A stretch of DNA of 64,000 nt from Erwinia tracheiphila (GCF_021365465.1 NZ_CP089932.1:992001-1056000); one strand, 5' to 3'. Positions 36,438 through 46,156 are shown, counted from the first letter of the stretch. Numbers and translations: made by a program. The notes: generated from the letters alone by a model not told the origin.

Positions 36438-37655
36438 GACCCTGTAAATAATTCTGTGTAACTGCCACCACGTCAAAGGTGAACGCTCAGGCGGTCACCG
36501 AACTCAATAATAAAGCGGCTCATCGCCAGCCGACAGTTCTGGATCGGCATACTCCATTTTTTCGATGCCGACTGGATTGCCAGCCACACCTCCTTTTTCA
36601 CTGCGTCGTCAGTCGGGAACACCTTCCGCTTCTTGATGGCATCCCGGATCACGCTGTTCAGCGACTCAATGGCATTCGTGGTGTAGATAGCTTTTCGGAT
36701 GTCAGACGGATAGCCGAAGAACGTATTGAGGTTTTCCCCGTGCGCACGCCAGCTTTTGCTGATTTGTGGATATTTGTCATCCCATTCTTCGGCGAACGCA
36801 TCCAGCGCCATCCGTGCGGCCGCTTCTGTTGGTGCCTGATAAACGGTTTTCAGCCCGCCCGTGACCGCTTTGTAGTCCTTCCACACCCCACGCAGGCAAT
36901 CAGGATGTCCTGAAGGCCGCGATTTTTAAGTTGCGTCAGCACGTTCAGCCAGAACTTTGCACCTTCATTTTCAGCCAGCCACATCCCCGGAAGCTCTTTC
37001 CGGCCTTCGGTATTGATGCCCGGGACCAGGAACACCGCTTTGTTAATCACGCTGCCATTCTGACGAACCTTAACAACAATACAGTCCAGATAAACAATGG
37101 GATAGAGCGCATCCAGCTGGCGATTCTGCCATTCGGCGACCTGCTCTTTAACGGCATCCGTGACTTTTGATATCAGGGCCGGTGACACATCAGTATCGTA
37201 CATCTCTTTGAACGTATCGACGATTTCCCGCGTGGTCATGCCTTTGGCATACAAGGATAAAATCTGGCTGTCCATCTGCTCGATACGCGTCTGATTCTTC
37301 TTAATCAGCTGAGGTTCAAAGGTATTTTCCCGGTCGCGCGGCGTGTTTAGCCCGATTTCACCGTCGTCGCACAGCAGCGTTTTCGGAGAGTAGCCGTTGC
37401 GGGTATTGGTGCCGGTTTTAGGGGCATTTTTCTCATGCCCGAGGTGGTCAGTCAGTTCTGCATTGAGTGCCGTTTCAACGGTCAGCTTCGTGAGCATGCG
37501 GAAAAACTGATTAAGGCCGGCCTCAGTTTTGAGGCCTTTGGCCAGTTCAGCAGCAAGGGCCTTAAGTTTCTTCTCGTCGTCCATAATTTGCCTGTCTCCA
37601 TTGTTGGAGTGAACATATCAAAAACAGGCAATTACACAATTTTAATTACAGTCTC
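36438..37655 (-). mobile_element. IS256-family insertion sequence, internally deleted
   Basis: Ends are imperfect inverted repeats of about 29 bp. The left begins GACCCTGTAA and the right, read in reverse, GAGACTGTAA; both reach GTGTAA(C/T)TGCC. A perfect 8-bp duplication flanks it. The element is therefore structurally complete at its ends although the transposase inside is broken. Confidence 0.85.
36473..37584 (-). pseudogene. IS256-family transposase, deletion derivative
   Basis: The N-terminal part starts at 37584 (MDDEKKLKALAAELAKGLK) and runs in frame to QDILIAC near 36890. The C-terminal part resumes in another frame at WKDYKAVTGGLKTVY and ends at RLSVHL. About 40 codons normally between them are gone, including the VDGLKGF block that holds the second catalytic Asp of the DDE triad. 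The first Asp (VYLDCIV) and the Glu (NAIESLNS) remain. The protein cannot be active, though the element could in principle be moved in trans by another copy. Confidence 0.88.
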
Positions 37656-37668
37656 TTTTGTAAAAAAC

Positions 37669-38285
37669 CACCTGCATAGCAGGTGCCATTGATTTCGCCC
37701 CACAGGGGCGCACTAAGTCCAGACTCAGAGAGCCTTCCCTTCACACTTCTTTCAGTGGAAGCTGGCTCTCTTCAACTTCATGTTTTTCCTGATACTTCAC
37801 GTACTTTATTATCATTTCTTCGTTTATACCTCCGGTATCGACACAATAACCTCTTGCCCAAAAATCATTCCCCCACTGCTTGTTCTTACGCAAGCAGGGA
37901 AATTTACTGAACAATCGAAGGGCTGTTTTACCCTTTAAGCCGCCTGTTACATGGGAAATCGAAAGCCGTGGAGGCACTTTTACCCGCAAACGGACATGGT
38001 CTGTCTGGACATTCAGCTCCACTACTTCTATCCCGGGCTGCTCACCTGAGATCCTTATCGGCTTACAGACCTCTTTACCAACATTGTTACTAAGGATGCG
38101 AAACCGGTACCTGGGTGTCCATACGATATGATATTGACAACACCAGAGCACATGAGATGCTTTCTGGAATCTGCTCATGGTTAAATCCCTGGGAGTTATG
38201 GGGATAACAGATTCGGATTTTCCCATGAGTAGCATGACTGGCAGAGCCAACTTATTGCTGACCACCTCCACAGGAGGTGGTGTTC
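37669..38285 (-). mobile_element. IS200-type element (IS200/IS605 family)
   Basis: A single small Y1 transposase gene is flanked by short hairpins rather than inverted repeats, as typical of the family. CCACCTCC-ACA-GGAGGTGG (38262-38280) lies on the upstream side. CCTGC-ATA-GCAGG and GCCCCACAGGGGC lie near 37670-37710 on the downstream side. Exact ends are approximate. Confidence 0.7.
37741..38178 (-). CDS. tnpA: IS200-type Y1 transposase with altered HUH motif
   Basis: 145 aa from the ATG at 38178 (SRFQKASHVLWCCQYHIVWTP), normal for IS200 TnpA; the longer frame to 38271 is not family-like. The catalytic Tyr region (MIIKYVKYQEKHE) is present. The HUH motif, normally DHVHLLV, reads DHVRLRV here: codons CAT GTC CGT, so the second His is Arg. 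Metal binding at the active site should be lost, so the protein is probably inactive despite an open frame. Confidence 0.8.
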   Translation of the reverse strand: MSRFQKASHVLWCCQYHIVWTPRYRFRILSNNVGKEVCKPIRISGEQPGIEVVELNVQTDHVRLRVKVPPRLSISHVTGGLKGKTALRLFSKFPCLRKNKQWGNDFWARGYCVDTGGINEEMIIKYVKYQEKHEVEESQLPLKEV

Positions 38286-39920
38286 ATGGTTAGGAAACTG
38301 AATCATCGTTTTAAAAATTTCCTGACCATGAGCAGCAGTGTCTGTAATGCAGTAATGATGTGCCATCGGGAACGTTATGGTCATAAAATGGCATTTGCGG
38401 CGCGTTTTTAACCTGAAAGCTGTTTTTCAGACGCACTTATCCCGCAGTCTGTGCCAGAAGCCATCGTTTCCGGTCGATGTTATGCAGTCTTTCTGCCACC
38501 AACTCCGACGCGTGCCTCCCGGCCTGCGCACTGCTGAAGCGCAGTCGGTTGCCGCACAGAATGCATTTGTACGGATCCGTGCGCAGAAATTCTTTCATCA
38601 GCGCGGCGAAGCCGGGCTTCTCCGGTTTTTTCCGCGCTTCCATCTCCAGGGCTTCATACACCTTCGGCAGCAGGCTACCCCGTTTACGGTTTGATAAAAA
38701 ACCGTAATAACGCACCATCTTAAAATGCTTCGCCGGGATATGGCTGATATAACGTCCGATCATATCTTCCTGCGTCAGCGTCTGCTGCCGGTACTGCTGC
38801 GTACGGTGGTCGTAATAGTGGTGCACCACCGCGCCGCCGCTGTAGTGCCTCAGCTTCGCCGCCGACACGGGGGGCCGTTTCAGGTACCGGCCCAGATATT
38901 TGACGCTCCGCCAGGCCCCCCGGGTCTTCTTCGCGAAGTGGACCTTCCAGCGGCGCCCGTACTGCGCCTGCAGATAGCGCAGCCACTGTTTTTTGTCGTG
39001 GATATGCCCCAGCCCCGGCAGCCTGCCGGGGTTAATCAGGTCATAGCTGTGGCGCAGCAGCCGGATGACGGCTCCGCGCCAGATTTCCTCCACGGCATGC
39101 TTTTTAAAGAAGAGGTCGCGCCATACGCCGTGTTTAATATCAAGCCCGCCGCGGGTGACGGAGAGATGAATGTGGGGATGCTGGTTGAGCTGGCGACCGT
39201 AGGTGTGCAGGGCGCAGAAGATACCGACTTCCACACCCTGTTTTCTGGCCCAGCGGAGCATGGCGCGGGTGGCTGCGCGGAACAGGGCATTGAGCAGAGG
39301 CCAGTTATTGTTGAAAAAGGGCCACAGCAGATGGGGCATGGTGAAGGTGATATGCTGCCAGTCGCAGTCGGGCAGAATTTGCTGTTGCTCTGTAATCCAC
39401 TGCTCCGTGGCCTTATGTCCGCAGGAGCTGCAGCCTTTTGATTTACAGGTCTGGCAGAAGAAGCGGGTGTGGGTGCAGTCCGGGGAGGCGCAGCAGTATC
39501 GCTTCACCCCCATGGCAGCAGTGCCGCAGGCGAGCATGCGCTCGACGCAGAGTACGGTCCAGGGGCTGAGGGTGTCCCCGTGTTTATCCATATACCGGTT
39601 CCAGGCGTCATCAGTGGTGAACAGCAGTTTTGCCGGGCGCGGGATATACATGCGGCGGATTATCGCTCTGCAGTGGCACCGGTATTATAGTGCCAGTCGT
39701 CACAGTCATCGGCCCAGTTGTCGGTGTGTTTATCCCAGGGAGCGAAGGTCACCGGCAGCATGCCGGATTCTGTGGCGATAATAAACACATCGGCTGGCAT
39801 GGACTCAAGGACGACATCGCCGTCGGGTGAGTCAGGCGGCTCAAAGCCGCGGATGATGCAGACGAGAGGCGGGTCGAAGTGTGTATCGAGGAAAAACTGT
39901 GGCCCCAGGTGGACACAGTG
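38286..39920 (-). mobile_element. IS91-family element, copy 1
   Basis: The downstream end is marked by an imperfect palindrome (ATGGTTAGGAAA near 38286 and TTTCCTGACCAT some 30 nt on) that recurs at the same relative place in copy 2 at 60915. It contains tnpA and an upstream partial frame. The upstream boundary is uncertain and may be cut by the IS481 fragment at about 39921. Confidence 0.6.
38437..39651 (-). CDS. IS91-family Y2 transposase, copy 1
   Basis: 404 aa. Rolling-circle transposase with an N-terminal zinc-finger region (CCASPDCTHTRFFCQTCKSKGCSSCG, about 49-75; key residues are the eight Cys), the HUH motif HPHIHLSVTRGG near 178, and the two tyrosines spaced YLGRY near 250. All catalytic features are present. 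It is closely similar to copy 2 at 61057-62280 throughout. Confidence 0.9.
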   Translation of the reverse strand: MYIPRPAKLLFTTDDAWNRYMDKHGDTLSPWTVLCVERMLACGTAAMGVKRYCCASPDCTHTRFFCQTCKSKGCSSCGHKATEQWITEQQQILPDCDWQHITFTMPHLLWPFFNNNWPLLNALFRAATRAMLRWARKQGVEVGIFCALHTYGRQLNQHPHIHLSVTRGGLDIKHGVWRDLFFKKHAVEEIWRGAVIRLLRHSYDLINPGRLPGLGHIHDKKQWLRYLQAQYGRRWKVHFAKKTRGAWRSVKYLGRYLKRPPVSAAKLRHYSGGAVVHHYYDHRTQQYRQQTLTQEDMIGRYISHIPAKHFKMVRYYGFLSNRKRGSLLPKVYEALEMEARKKPEKPGFAALMKEFLRTDPYKCILCGNRLRFSSAQAGRHASELVAERLHNIDRKRWLLAQTAG

Positions 39921-39923
39921 ACG
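39660..39923 (-). pseudogene. C-terminal fragment of an unidentified acidic protein
   Basis: About 85 codons in frame, ending 8 nt upstream of the IS91 tnpA start. The 5' part is missing because an IS481 fragment begins at about 39921. The peptide is acidic and aromatic-rich (GFEPPDSPDGDVVLES, then WADDCDDWHYNTG). I do not recognise it. The tight spacing suggests an accessory gene co-transcribed with tnpA, but copy 2 of the element lacks it, so it could equally be a captured neighbour. Confidence 0.45.
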
Positions 39924-40215
39924 AATGGCATCTGCGAGCGCTTCCATAAAACTATTTTGCAGGATTTTTATCAGGTTACGTTCCGTAAGAAGTTATACGA
40001 AGACCTGGAGAGCCTGCAAACGGATCTGGACAACTGGTTGTGGCATTACAATAATGAGCGAACTCATCAGGGAAAAATGTGCTGCGGGCGTACGCCAATG
40101 GCCACGTTACTTGATGGTAAACGAGTCTGGGCAGAAAAAAATCTGAACCAGATGTAATCTGACAGACACCTGTATAAATAACCGGTAACTGTCAGATCAG
40201 GTCTGAGCTAGTACA
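39921..40215 (+). mobile_element. IS481-family fragment (3' end), inverted relative to the complete copy
   Basis: It encodes the last 77 residues of the IS481 transposase (from TNGICERFHK to AEKNLNQM, stop at 40157). The following terminal sequence ends in GAGCTAGTACA at 40215, the exact complement of the complete copy's left end. The 5' two thirds are gone. One difference from the complete copy is LDNW for LDNG. Confidence 0.85.
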
Positions 40216-40517
40216 TCTTATGTATAATTATCCTGTTTCATCAACGGAATGAGTTTCAGAAAAAATTATATGATGTTGAATAAAATTGCTCAGAATCAAA
40301 CCCGATGACTCCGCAGGATTTGAGGAAGTTTCATATCAATTTATTATCTTCTGGCATGACTAAGTTTACATACTATTGATTGCCAGTAATCGTCCATTCG
40401 TTTCATATATTTACCTGAAATGACGTGCTTATTTGCTAACCTGGATTGAAACTTAGGTACAAAATCCCTATAACTGAATCATAGCGTCACTTCAGATTGT
40501 TAAGACCGGGTGGTAAA
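40216..40517. other. Non-coding stretch between IS cluster and yafD
   Basis: A/T-rich sequence without a usable reading frame. E. coli carries dkgB and yafC between aspU and yafD; neither is recognisable here. Confidence 0.5.
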
Positions 40518-41324
40518 GTGCGAAAAAAAACTCATGCAATGCGATATGTAGCGGGACAACCAGCAGAGCGTATTTTTCCGCCTGGAGCTATGTTGCACCT
40601 TGGGAAAGCATCACCTCCTGGTACGCCATTGAAAATTGAGTCCTCTTTACGTGTTCTGGTGTGGAATATTTTCAAACAACAGCGTGCAGAGTGGCTCTCT
40701 GTTCTGGAGAGTTTTGGTAAAAATGCCCACCTTGTATTATTGCAAGAGGCACAAACCACACCTGAGCTGGTGCGTTTTGCAACAACACATTATCTTGCTG
40801 CCGATCAGGTGCCTGCTTTCGTACTCCCTCAGCATCCTTCTGGAGTGATGACGCTGGCCGCAGCACATCCGGTCTATTGTTGCCCTCTCCGCGAGCGTGA
40901 ACCTCTTTTAAGGTTAGCCAAATCAGCGTTGATAACTGCTTACCCGCTTCCCGATGGCCAAATGCTGATGGTGGTTAATATTCATGCGGTTAACTTTAGC
41001 TTAGGCATTGACGTATACAGCAAGCAACTGGGGCCGATTGGCGATCAGATTATTCATCATCGGGGGCCGGTAGTGATGGCTGGAGACTTCAATGCCTGGA
41101 GCCGCCAGCGCATCAATGCGCTATACGCTTTTGCCAGTAATATGGGGCTTGAAGAAGTACGTTTTGCTAATGACTATCGGCGTAAGGCTTTTGGACGTCC
41201 GCTCGATTTTGTTTTTTACCGGAATATGAGTGTCGATCAGGCCAGTGTTCTGGTGACTCGTGCCTCCGACCATAATCTGCTTCTGGTGGAATTTACTCCG
41301 ACAAAAGCGTGCCTGAGTAGATGA
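40518..41324 (+). CDS. yafD: Endonuclease/exonuclease/phosphatase family protein YafD
   Basis: 268 aa from the GTG at 40518 ([19 protein letters not shown]), matching the E. coli YafD start; the frame opens seven codons earlier. EEP-fold motifs are in order: [10 protein letters not shown] (about 53), [28 protein letters not shown] and the terminal [10 protein letters not shown]. These form a metal-dependent phosphodiesterase active site. The physiological substrate is unknown to me. It is the first conserved gene after the IS cluster. Confidence 0.92.
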   Translation: MRKKTHAMRYVAGQPAERIFPPGAMLHLGKASPPGTPLKIESSLRVLVWNIFKQQRAEWLSVLESFGKNAHLVLLQEAQTTPELVRFATTHYLAADQVPAFVLPQHPSGVMTLAAAHPVYCCPLREREPLLRLAKSALITAYPLPDGQMLMVVNIHAVNFSLGIDVYSKQLGPIGDQIIHHRGPVVMAGDFNAWSRQRINALYAFASNMGLEEVRFANDYRRKAFGRPLDFVFYRNMSVDQASVLVTRASDHNLLLVEFTPTKACLSR

Positions 41325-41683
41325 TACAGTCAATATTTAGCGATCTGATAACGCTTAACAAAAGTTCATAAATTGCCGAATGGTCCCCCGCCAGTCTGTT
41401 ATCCGAATAAGTATCAAAAATATCCGTAATTTTTAAGGGTAGATTGTCTGCGGAGGTCATGGGAAAAGTGTATTACATCCAGACAATGGACTGTCTTCTG
41501 ACAGCATTCTCAGCTTAATCTAGACAAAAAAATTAACCACAGGCCATTGTTATATTAAAAAGCTAACTATCTGGAAATAGTGCTATCACTGAAACCTGGC
41601 GGCAACAATGCTCACCGGTCAGGTTTTGAACAGGCGACAAAAAAGCCAGTCACGAGGGACTGGCTTTAAGGATAAAACAATCA
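41325..41683. other. Gap between yafD and mltD
   Basis: Only the mltD terminator hairpin is recognisable here. E. coli has yafE at this point; no trace is visible. Confidence 0.5.
41637..41667 (-). terminator. Rho-independent terminator of mltD
   Basis: AAAGCCAGTC (41642-41651) and GACTGGCTTT (41658-41667) form a 10-bp stem with a 6-nt loop. On the minus strand the stem is followed by TTTT, 16 nt past the mltD stop. Confidence 0.85.
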
Positions 41684-43072
41684 TCAGCTGTCTGGTGAGT
41701 TGGCATTACTCACAAACAGCGTCAGATTGTCTCCAGGCCGTAGATGGGTGTCATCGCTGCTATTCCAGCGCATCAGGTCCTTGAGGTTGACGCCATGACG
41801 TTTTGCGATGCTGGACAAAGAATCACCTTTGCGTACTCTATAGGTATAGGTGATGCGGTTGCCATTATCTGCCAGTCTGTTGCTGCTGCTACCGTTTCCT
41901 AAACTCAGCGTCTGTCCTGGTCGAATATTGCTACCGCGAAGATTATTCACACGTTGCAGATCCTTTACGGAAATATTCAGGTGTTTAGAGATTCCTGACA
42001 GCGTATCGCCATTTTGCACCTTGTAAGAACCTGGTGTTGGAGAATTACTTGCCAGTTCGGTTGGCTGAACTGCCGCAATATCACCTGCTGCCAGCGAGTT
42101 TCGCAACTGTGCCACATTAGACTTCGGCACCATAATGTACTGAGGCCCGCCGTCAGGTGCTGTTTTTCCTCGTTTGTAGCCTGCATTGAAGCTTTTCAAC
42201 TTGTTCAGGGACATACCAGACATCTCAGCAGCCTGAGTCAGCGCCATTTGCTGACCAACTTCAACTCTTGCTAACGCACGGGCCTCATCAGGTTCAGGCA
42301 GGCGCACGCCGTAACGTCGGTTATTTTTCAGGATGTCACCCAAAGCAAGCATTTTGGGGACATAAACCGTCGTTTCGCGTGGCAGTGAGAGATGCCAAAA
42401 ATCTGTTGGTTTCCCCAACGCTTTATTGGATTTCATCGCTTTTAACACGCGCCCCTCACCGCTGTTATAGGCGGCTATGGTGAGCAGCCAGTCACCGTCA
42501 AACATGGTATTCAGGCGCTGCATCATATCCAGTGCGGCCTGAGTGGATGCCACCACATCGCGGCGCCCGTCATACCACTGGTTTTGCTTCAAACCGTAGT
42601 TTCGCCCCGTTTGCGGTACTATCTGCCAGATGCCCGCGGCATTGGCAGTAGAGGTTGCATGGGGGTCAAAAGCGCTCTCCACTATGGGTAGTAGTACTAG
42701 TTCCATCGGCATCTTACGTTGCTTAATCTGCTCGACTATCCAGTACATATACGGCTCTGCCCGTAATGTTACATCGTGGAGATAGCTCTTATTTTTTAAA
42801 TATTTTTGTTTTTGTTCGCGTATCCGGGCGTTATCCGGAATCTTCATCTTCAGCTCGTTGCTAATGAAATCCCACAGATGCTGTTGCTGCGTAAGGCTTG
42901 TTCCATCATCCTGCCAGCGCGGCGACAAAAAACGATCTGCATTTTTGGCCATTTCACTTTGACTTGCCGAAGACAAACTCTGTGCATGCTGCTCAGGTGA
43001 ATTGGCGTCATTTCTTGACGCCTGACACCCAACCAACAAGACCGAGGCGATTATTATCGCTGTAGCCTTCAT
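41684..43072 (-). CDS. mltD: Membrane-bound lytic murein transglycosylase D
   Basis: 462 aa (E. coli 452). It cleaves peptidoglycan glycan strands, forming 1,6-anhydro-MurNAc ends, from the outer membrane. The lipoprotein signal is LLVGCQAS (Cys 16). The SLT domain has the catalytic Glu in PIVESAFDP (near residue 125) and IAAYNSGEGRV. Two C-terminal LysM domains follow: YKVQNGDTLSGISKHL (about 347) and YRVRKGDSLSSIAKRHG (about 410). It is convergent with yafD. Confidence 0.96.
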   Translation of the reverse strand: MKATAIIIASVLLVGCQASRNDANSPEQHAQSLSSASQSEMAKNADRFLSPRWQDDGTSLTQQQHLWDFISNELKMKIPDNARIREQKQKYLKNKSYLHDVTLRAEPYMYWIVEQIKQRKMPMELVLLPIVESAFDPHATSTANAAGIWQIVPQTGRNYGLKQNQWYDGRRDVVASTQAALDMMQRLNTMFDGDWLLTIAAYNSGEGRVLKAMKSNKALGKPTDFWHLSLPRETTVYVPKMLALGDILKNNRRYGVRLPEPDEARALARVEVGQQMALTQAAEMSGMSLNKLKSFNAGYKRGKTAPDGGPQYIMVPKSNVAQLRNSLAAGDIAAVQPTELASNSPTPGSYKVQNGDTLSGISKHLNISVKDLQRVNNLRGSNIRPGQTLSLGNGSSSNRLADNGNRITYTYRVRKGDSLSSIAKRHGVNLKDLMRWNSSDDTHLRPGDNLTLFVSNANSPDS

Positions 43073-43141
43073 GTGTTTGTCATAGTCCGCTTAAAAGACG
43101 TGCAACTATACGTGGTCGTATTACGCAACTCAACCCGAAAA

Positions 43142-43897
43142 TCAAAAATGGTCTTTCTGATGGCGTAGCATTGCAAATACCTGCCACTCCTTTTGATGTG
43201 ATGTTTGATTTTCTTTTTTATTTTTTAAATCAATATCATGAGTCATAAGAAATACATTTATTTTTCGCTCAAATGCCAGTGTGGTTGGCACTGAAATACC
43301 ATTTTTTGCGCGTAACTCCTTAATTTTTAGATGGTAGCTTTCTATCTCGGTATTATCTGGTAAAACGGTCAGAGCAAACTTCAGATTTGATAATATATAC
43401 TCATGTGCGCAACATATTAATGTGTCTGGCGGAAGTGAATTAATCTTTTGAAAAGATTGAAACATTTGTTGTGGGCTTCCTTCAAACAGTCTTCCGCAAC
43501 CAGCAGAAAACATTGTATCCCCACAAAAAAGGTAAGGGAACATGAAATATGAGATATGTCCTAAAGTATGTCCTGGCGTATGGAGAACGGAAAATTCAGT
43601 GCCTAAAATGGCCACTTTATCCCCTTCACTAACAATCTTTGTCGCCCCCTTATCCTGTGTTTCAGCCGGACCATAGACAGTCAGGTGTGGATACTTTTCT
43701 ACCAGTGCGGCCACACCTCCCGTATGGTCGTGATGATGATGAGTCAGCAAAATGGCAACTGGTCGCCACTGATGTTTTTCTAACATCGCGAGAACCGGCC
43801 CGGCCTCTCCCGGATCGACAATCAGGCAGTCGCCATGGTCGTCATTCAATGTCCAGATGTAGTTGTCCTGAAGGGCTGGAATACTGGTAAGATTCAT
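43142..43897 (-). CDS. gloB: Hydroxyacylglutathione hydrolase (glyoxalase II)
   Basis: 251 aa from the ATG at 43897 ([16 protein letters not shown]), the E. coli length; the open frame extends 26 codons upstream without family support. It hydrolyses S-lactoylglutathione in methylglyoxal detoxification. The binuclear metal motif [10 protein letters not shown] is near residues 52-61, followed by HTPGHTLGH and [17 protein letters not shown]. The second half is visibly more A/T-rich than neighbouring genes, but the protein looks normal. Confidence 0.95.
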   Translation of the reverse strand: MNLTSIPALQDNYIWTLNDDHGDCLIVDPGEAGPVLAMLEKHQWRPVAILLTHHHHDHTGGVAALVEKYPHLTVYGPAETQDKGATKIVSEGDKVAILGTEFSVLHTPGHTLGHISYFMFPYLFCGDTMFSAGCGRLFEGSPQQMFQSFQKINSLPPDTLICCAHEYILSNLKFALTVLPDNTEIESYHLKIKELRAKNGISVPTTLAFERKINVFLMTHDIDLKNKKENQTSHQKEWQVFAMLRHQKDHF

Positions 43898-43942
43898 TAT
43901 CGCCTCGTTTACTGGTCGTATATGGAAAGAAGATGGTAAAGC

Positions 43943-44680
43943 ATGAAGCCTGCTAAAACACGCCAAATCCGGCATGTGCCTCTGAGCTGGACTCAGATCC
44001 CATGTGGGGACTTTTACCGTGATTCACTGACCCGGCATCTGGAGCCATGCCTGAGTAAAATTTATGGCTTCCATCTGCTAAAAGTGGGTCATCTGAGTGC
44101 GGAAATTGATACAACCAGCTGTGCTATATCGCATCAGGTCAATGTTGGCACGACAGGGAAAGATTTACACGTCCAGGCTGATCCAATGAGCCTGCCGTTT
44201 GAGTCTAAATCCATCGACGCTTGCCTGCTGGCGCACTCACTTACCTGGAGCAACGATCCACATCGGGTACTTCGTGAAGTCGACAGGGTACTGATTGATG
44301 ATGGCTGGATTATTATCAGCGGTTTTAATCCGTTTAGCCTGGTGGGAATGGGTAAGTTAATTCCCGGCCTGCATCGGCGAGTACCATGGAACAGTCGGAT
44401 GTTTACCCAAATGCGCCTGCTGGACTGGTTGAGCTTGCTTAATTATGAAGTGACAGAACAAAGACGATTCCAGGTTCTCCCCTGGAATCGTCAGGGCGGC
44501 AAAGTTATCAGTAAACATTTTCCTGCGCTTGGTTGCCTGAGCATTGTCGTGGCACGTAAACGGACGTTTCCTTTAACGATCAACCCTGCCAGAAAAGCTG
44601 CAGCCAAAAGAAGGCTTGCTTCGGCAGTGAGTGCAACCAGTCAGTATCGGGTGCGTCATCGTCATCAGGATTCTGGCTGA
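43943..44680 (+). CDS. yafS: Class I SAM-dependent methyltransferase YafS
   Basis: 245 aa (E. coli about 240). Methyltransferase_11-type domain in the middle ([20 protein letters not shown] and [21 protein letters not shown]). The N-terminal SAM-binding Gly-rich loop is weak ([11 protein letters not shown]). The substrate is unknown. It is divergent from gloB with a 45-bp gap, and its 3' end overlaps the rnhA 3' end by 16 nt, the conserved arrangement. Confidence 0.9.
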   Translation: MKPAKTRQIRHVPLSWTQIPCGDFYRDSLTRHLEPCLSKIYGFHLLKVGHLSAEIDTTSCAISHQVNVGTTGKDLHVQADPMSLPFESKSIDACLLAHSLTWSNDPHRVLREVDRVLIDDGWIIISGFNPFSLVGMGKLIPGLHRRVPWNSRMFTQMRLLDWLSLLNYEVTEQRRFQVLPWNRQGGKVISKHFPALGCLSIVVARKRTFPLTINPARKAAAKRRLASAVSATSQYRVRHRHQDSG

Positions 44681-45132
44681 TAGCCTGAATCTTCCTGTAC
44701 GGGGTTACCAGCAGCAGTGCGAGCCAGTACATCGCAGCGCTCATTTTCTTCGTGTCCGGCATGGCCTTTGACCCATTCCCATTTTATCTGATGATGACTG
44801 AGGGCTGCGTCAAGGCGTTTCCATAAATCGACATTCTTTACCGGTTTTTTATCGGCCGTTTTCCAGCCACGTTTTTTCCATCCGTGTATCCAGCTGGTGA
44901 TTCCCTGACGAACATACTGGCTGTCGGTACTGAGTACCACTTCACAGGGCTGGGTAAGCGCTTCCAGCGCGACAATCGCGGCCATCAACTCCATACGATT
45001 ATTGGTTGTCAGGTAATAACCGGCGCTGAAGTTTTTCTCGTGTTTACCATAGCGCAGAATCGCGCCATATCCTCCGGGACCGGGATTACCCAGACAAGAA
45101 CCATCGGTGAAAATTTCTACCTGCTTAAGCAT
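44665..45132 (-). CDS. rnhA: Ribonuclease HI
   Basis: 155 aa from the ATG at 45132 ([20 protein letters not shown]), equal to E. coli RNase HI; the frame is open 67 codons further only because it runs antisense to dnaQ. It degrades RNA in RNA/DNA hybrids. Catalytic residues are the Asp in FTDGSC (10), Glu in MELMAAI (48), Asp in STDSQYV (70) and Asp in RCDVLAR (134). It is divergent from dnaQ across 51 bp, where overlapping promoters are expected. Confidence 0.97.
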   Translation of the reverse strand: MLKQVEIFTDGSCLGNPGPGGYGAILRYGKHEKNFSAGYYLTTNNRMELMAAIVALEALTQPCEVVLSTDSQYVRQGITSWIHGWKKRGWKTADKKPVKNVDLWKRLDAALSHHQIKWEWVKGHAGHEENERCDVLARTAAGNPVQEDSGYQPES

Positions 45133-45183
45133 CTCTGGTAGACTCCCTGCTGAAAAACGCCAAGTCTGACATAAACGGGTCCT

Positions 45184-45918
45184 ATGAACACAGTAAATAC
45201 CACGAGGCAGATCGTACTGGATACGGAAACCACCGGCATGAATATGATTGGTGTGCACTATGAAGGGCATTGCATCATAGAAATCGGCGCCGTTGAGGTT
45301 ATAAATCGTCGTCTGACGGGTAACAACTTCCATATTTACCTCAAGCCGGATCGGTTAGTCGATCCTGAAGCCTTTGGTGTTCACGGCATTGCCGATGAGT
45401 TCCTTGCTGATAAACCTACCTTTTCCGAGGTTGCCGACGATTTTATCTCGTATATCACTGGTGCTGAACTGATTATCCATAACGCCTCGTTTGATATTGG
45501 CTTTATGGATTATGAGTTCGGAAAACTGGCACGCGACATTCCCAGGACGGACGCTTTCTGTCAGGTTACGGACAGCCTTGCGATGGCGCGCAAAATGTTT
45601 CCGGGCAAGCGCAACAGTCTCGATGCACTCTGCTCGCGCTATGAAATTGACAACAGTAAACGTACGCTACATGGCGCACTGCTGGATGCCGAAATTCTGG
45701 CGGAAGTTTATCTGGCAATGACGGGCGGCCAGACATCGCTGACCTTTTCCATGGAAGGTGAGCGTCAGCAGCAAAGTGGTGGTGATACGATTCACCGTAT
45801 TGTACGTCCGACCTCGGGATTGCGGGTGGTCACCGCCAGCACAGATGAAGTAGCGGCGCATGAATCGCGTCTGGATTTGGTTATGAAGAAGGGCGGAAGC
45901 TGCCTGTGGCGCGCTTAA
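45184..45918 (+). CDS. dnaQ: DNA polymerase III epsilon subunit (3'-5' proofreading exonuclease)
   Basis: 244 aa (E. coli 243). Proofreader of the Pol III core with DnaE. Exo I motif LDTETTGMN (Asp 12, Glu 14), Exo [13 protein letters not shown] (near 98-108), and Exo [14 protein letters not shown] (catalytic His near 162, Asp near 167). The C-terminal region that binds alpha (SGLRVVTAS and the tail [13 protein letters not shown]) is intact. Confidence 0.97.
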   Translation: MNTVNTTRQIVLDTETTGMNMIGVHYEGHCIIEIGAVEVINRRLTGNNFHIYLKPDRLVDPEAFGVHGIADEFLADKPTFSEVADDFISYITGAELIIHNASFDIGFMDYEFGKLARDIPRTDAFCQVTDSLAMARKMFPGKRNSLDALCSRYEIDNSKRTLHGALLDAEILAEVYLAMTGGQTSLTFSMEGERQQQSGGDTIHRIVRPTSGLRVVTASTDEVAAHESRLDLVMKKGGSCLWRA

Positions 45919-46040
45919 CTACCTGAAATTGATTAGCTAAGGTGAAAAAACACCCACTTACGCACGCAACCTCACAAAAAGCATTGACGCAGTGCAAGCC
46001 CCACCGTAGTATTCGGAGCGTTCCGTAAGGAACAGATCGC

Positions 46041-46117
46041 GGAGCGGTAGTTCAGTTGGTTAGAATACCTGCCTGTCACGCAGGGGGTCGCGGGTTCGAG
46101 CCCCGTCCGTTCCGCCA
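46041..46117 (+). tRNA. aspV: tRNA-Asp (GTC)
   Basis: 77 nt, identical to the tRNA-Asp at 34839. Anticodon GTC, encoded CCA. It follows dnaQ as aspV does in E. coli. Confidence 0.96.
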
Positions 46118-46123
46118 ACATTC

Positions 46124-46156
46124 AGGGCCACGATGGTTGCCAGCGTGGCCCTTTAT
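46124..46156 (+). terminator. Terminator-like hairpin after aspV
   Basis: AGGGCCACG (46124-46132) and CGTGGCCCT (46144-46152) form a 9-bp stem with an 11-nt loop, followed by TTATC. It is 7 nt after the tRNA, so most likely its terminator. Confidence 0.75.

Noticed and set aside
38725..39441. 238-codon plus-strand frame opposite IS91 tnpA
   Set aside because: Antisense to an intact transposase; a matching shadow exists opposite copy 2, explained by shared sequence.
35185..40215. The IS cluster as a functional composite transposon
   Set aside because: The right IS481 copy is a 295-bp fragment without the 5' end, there is no target duplication around the whole unit, and the cargo is only other IS elements.
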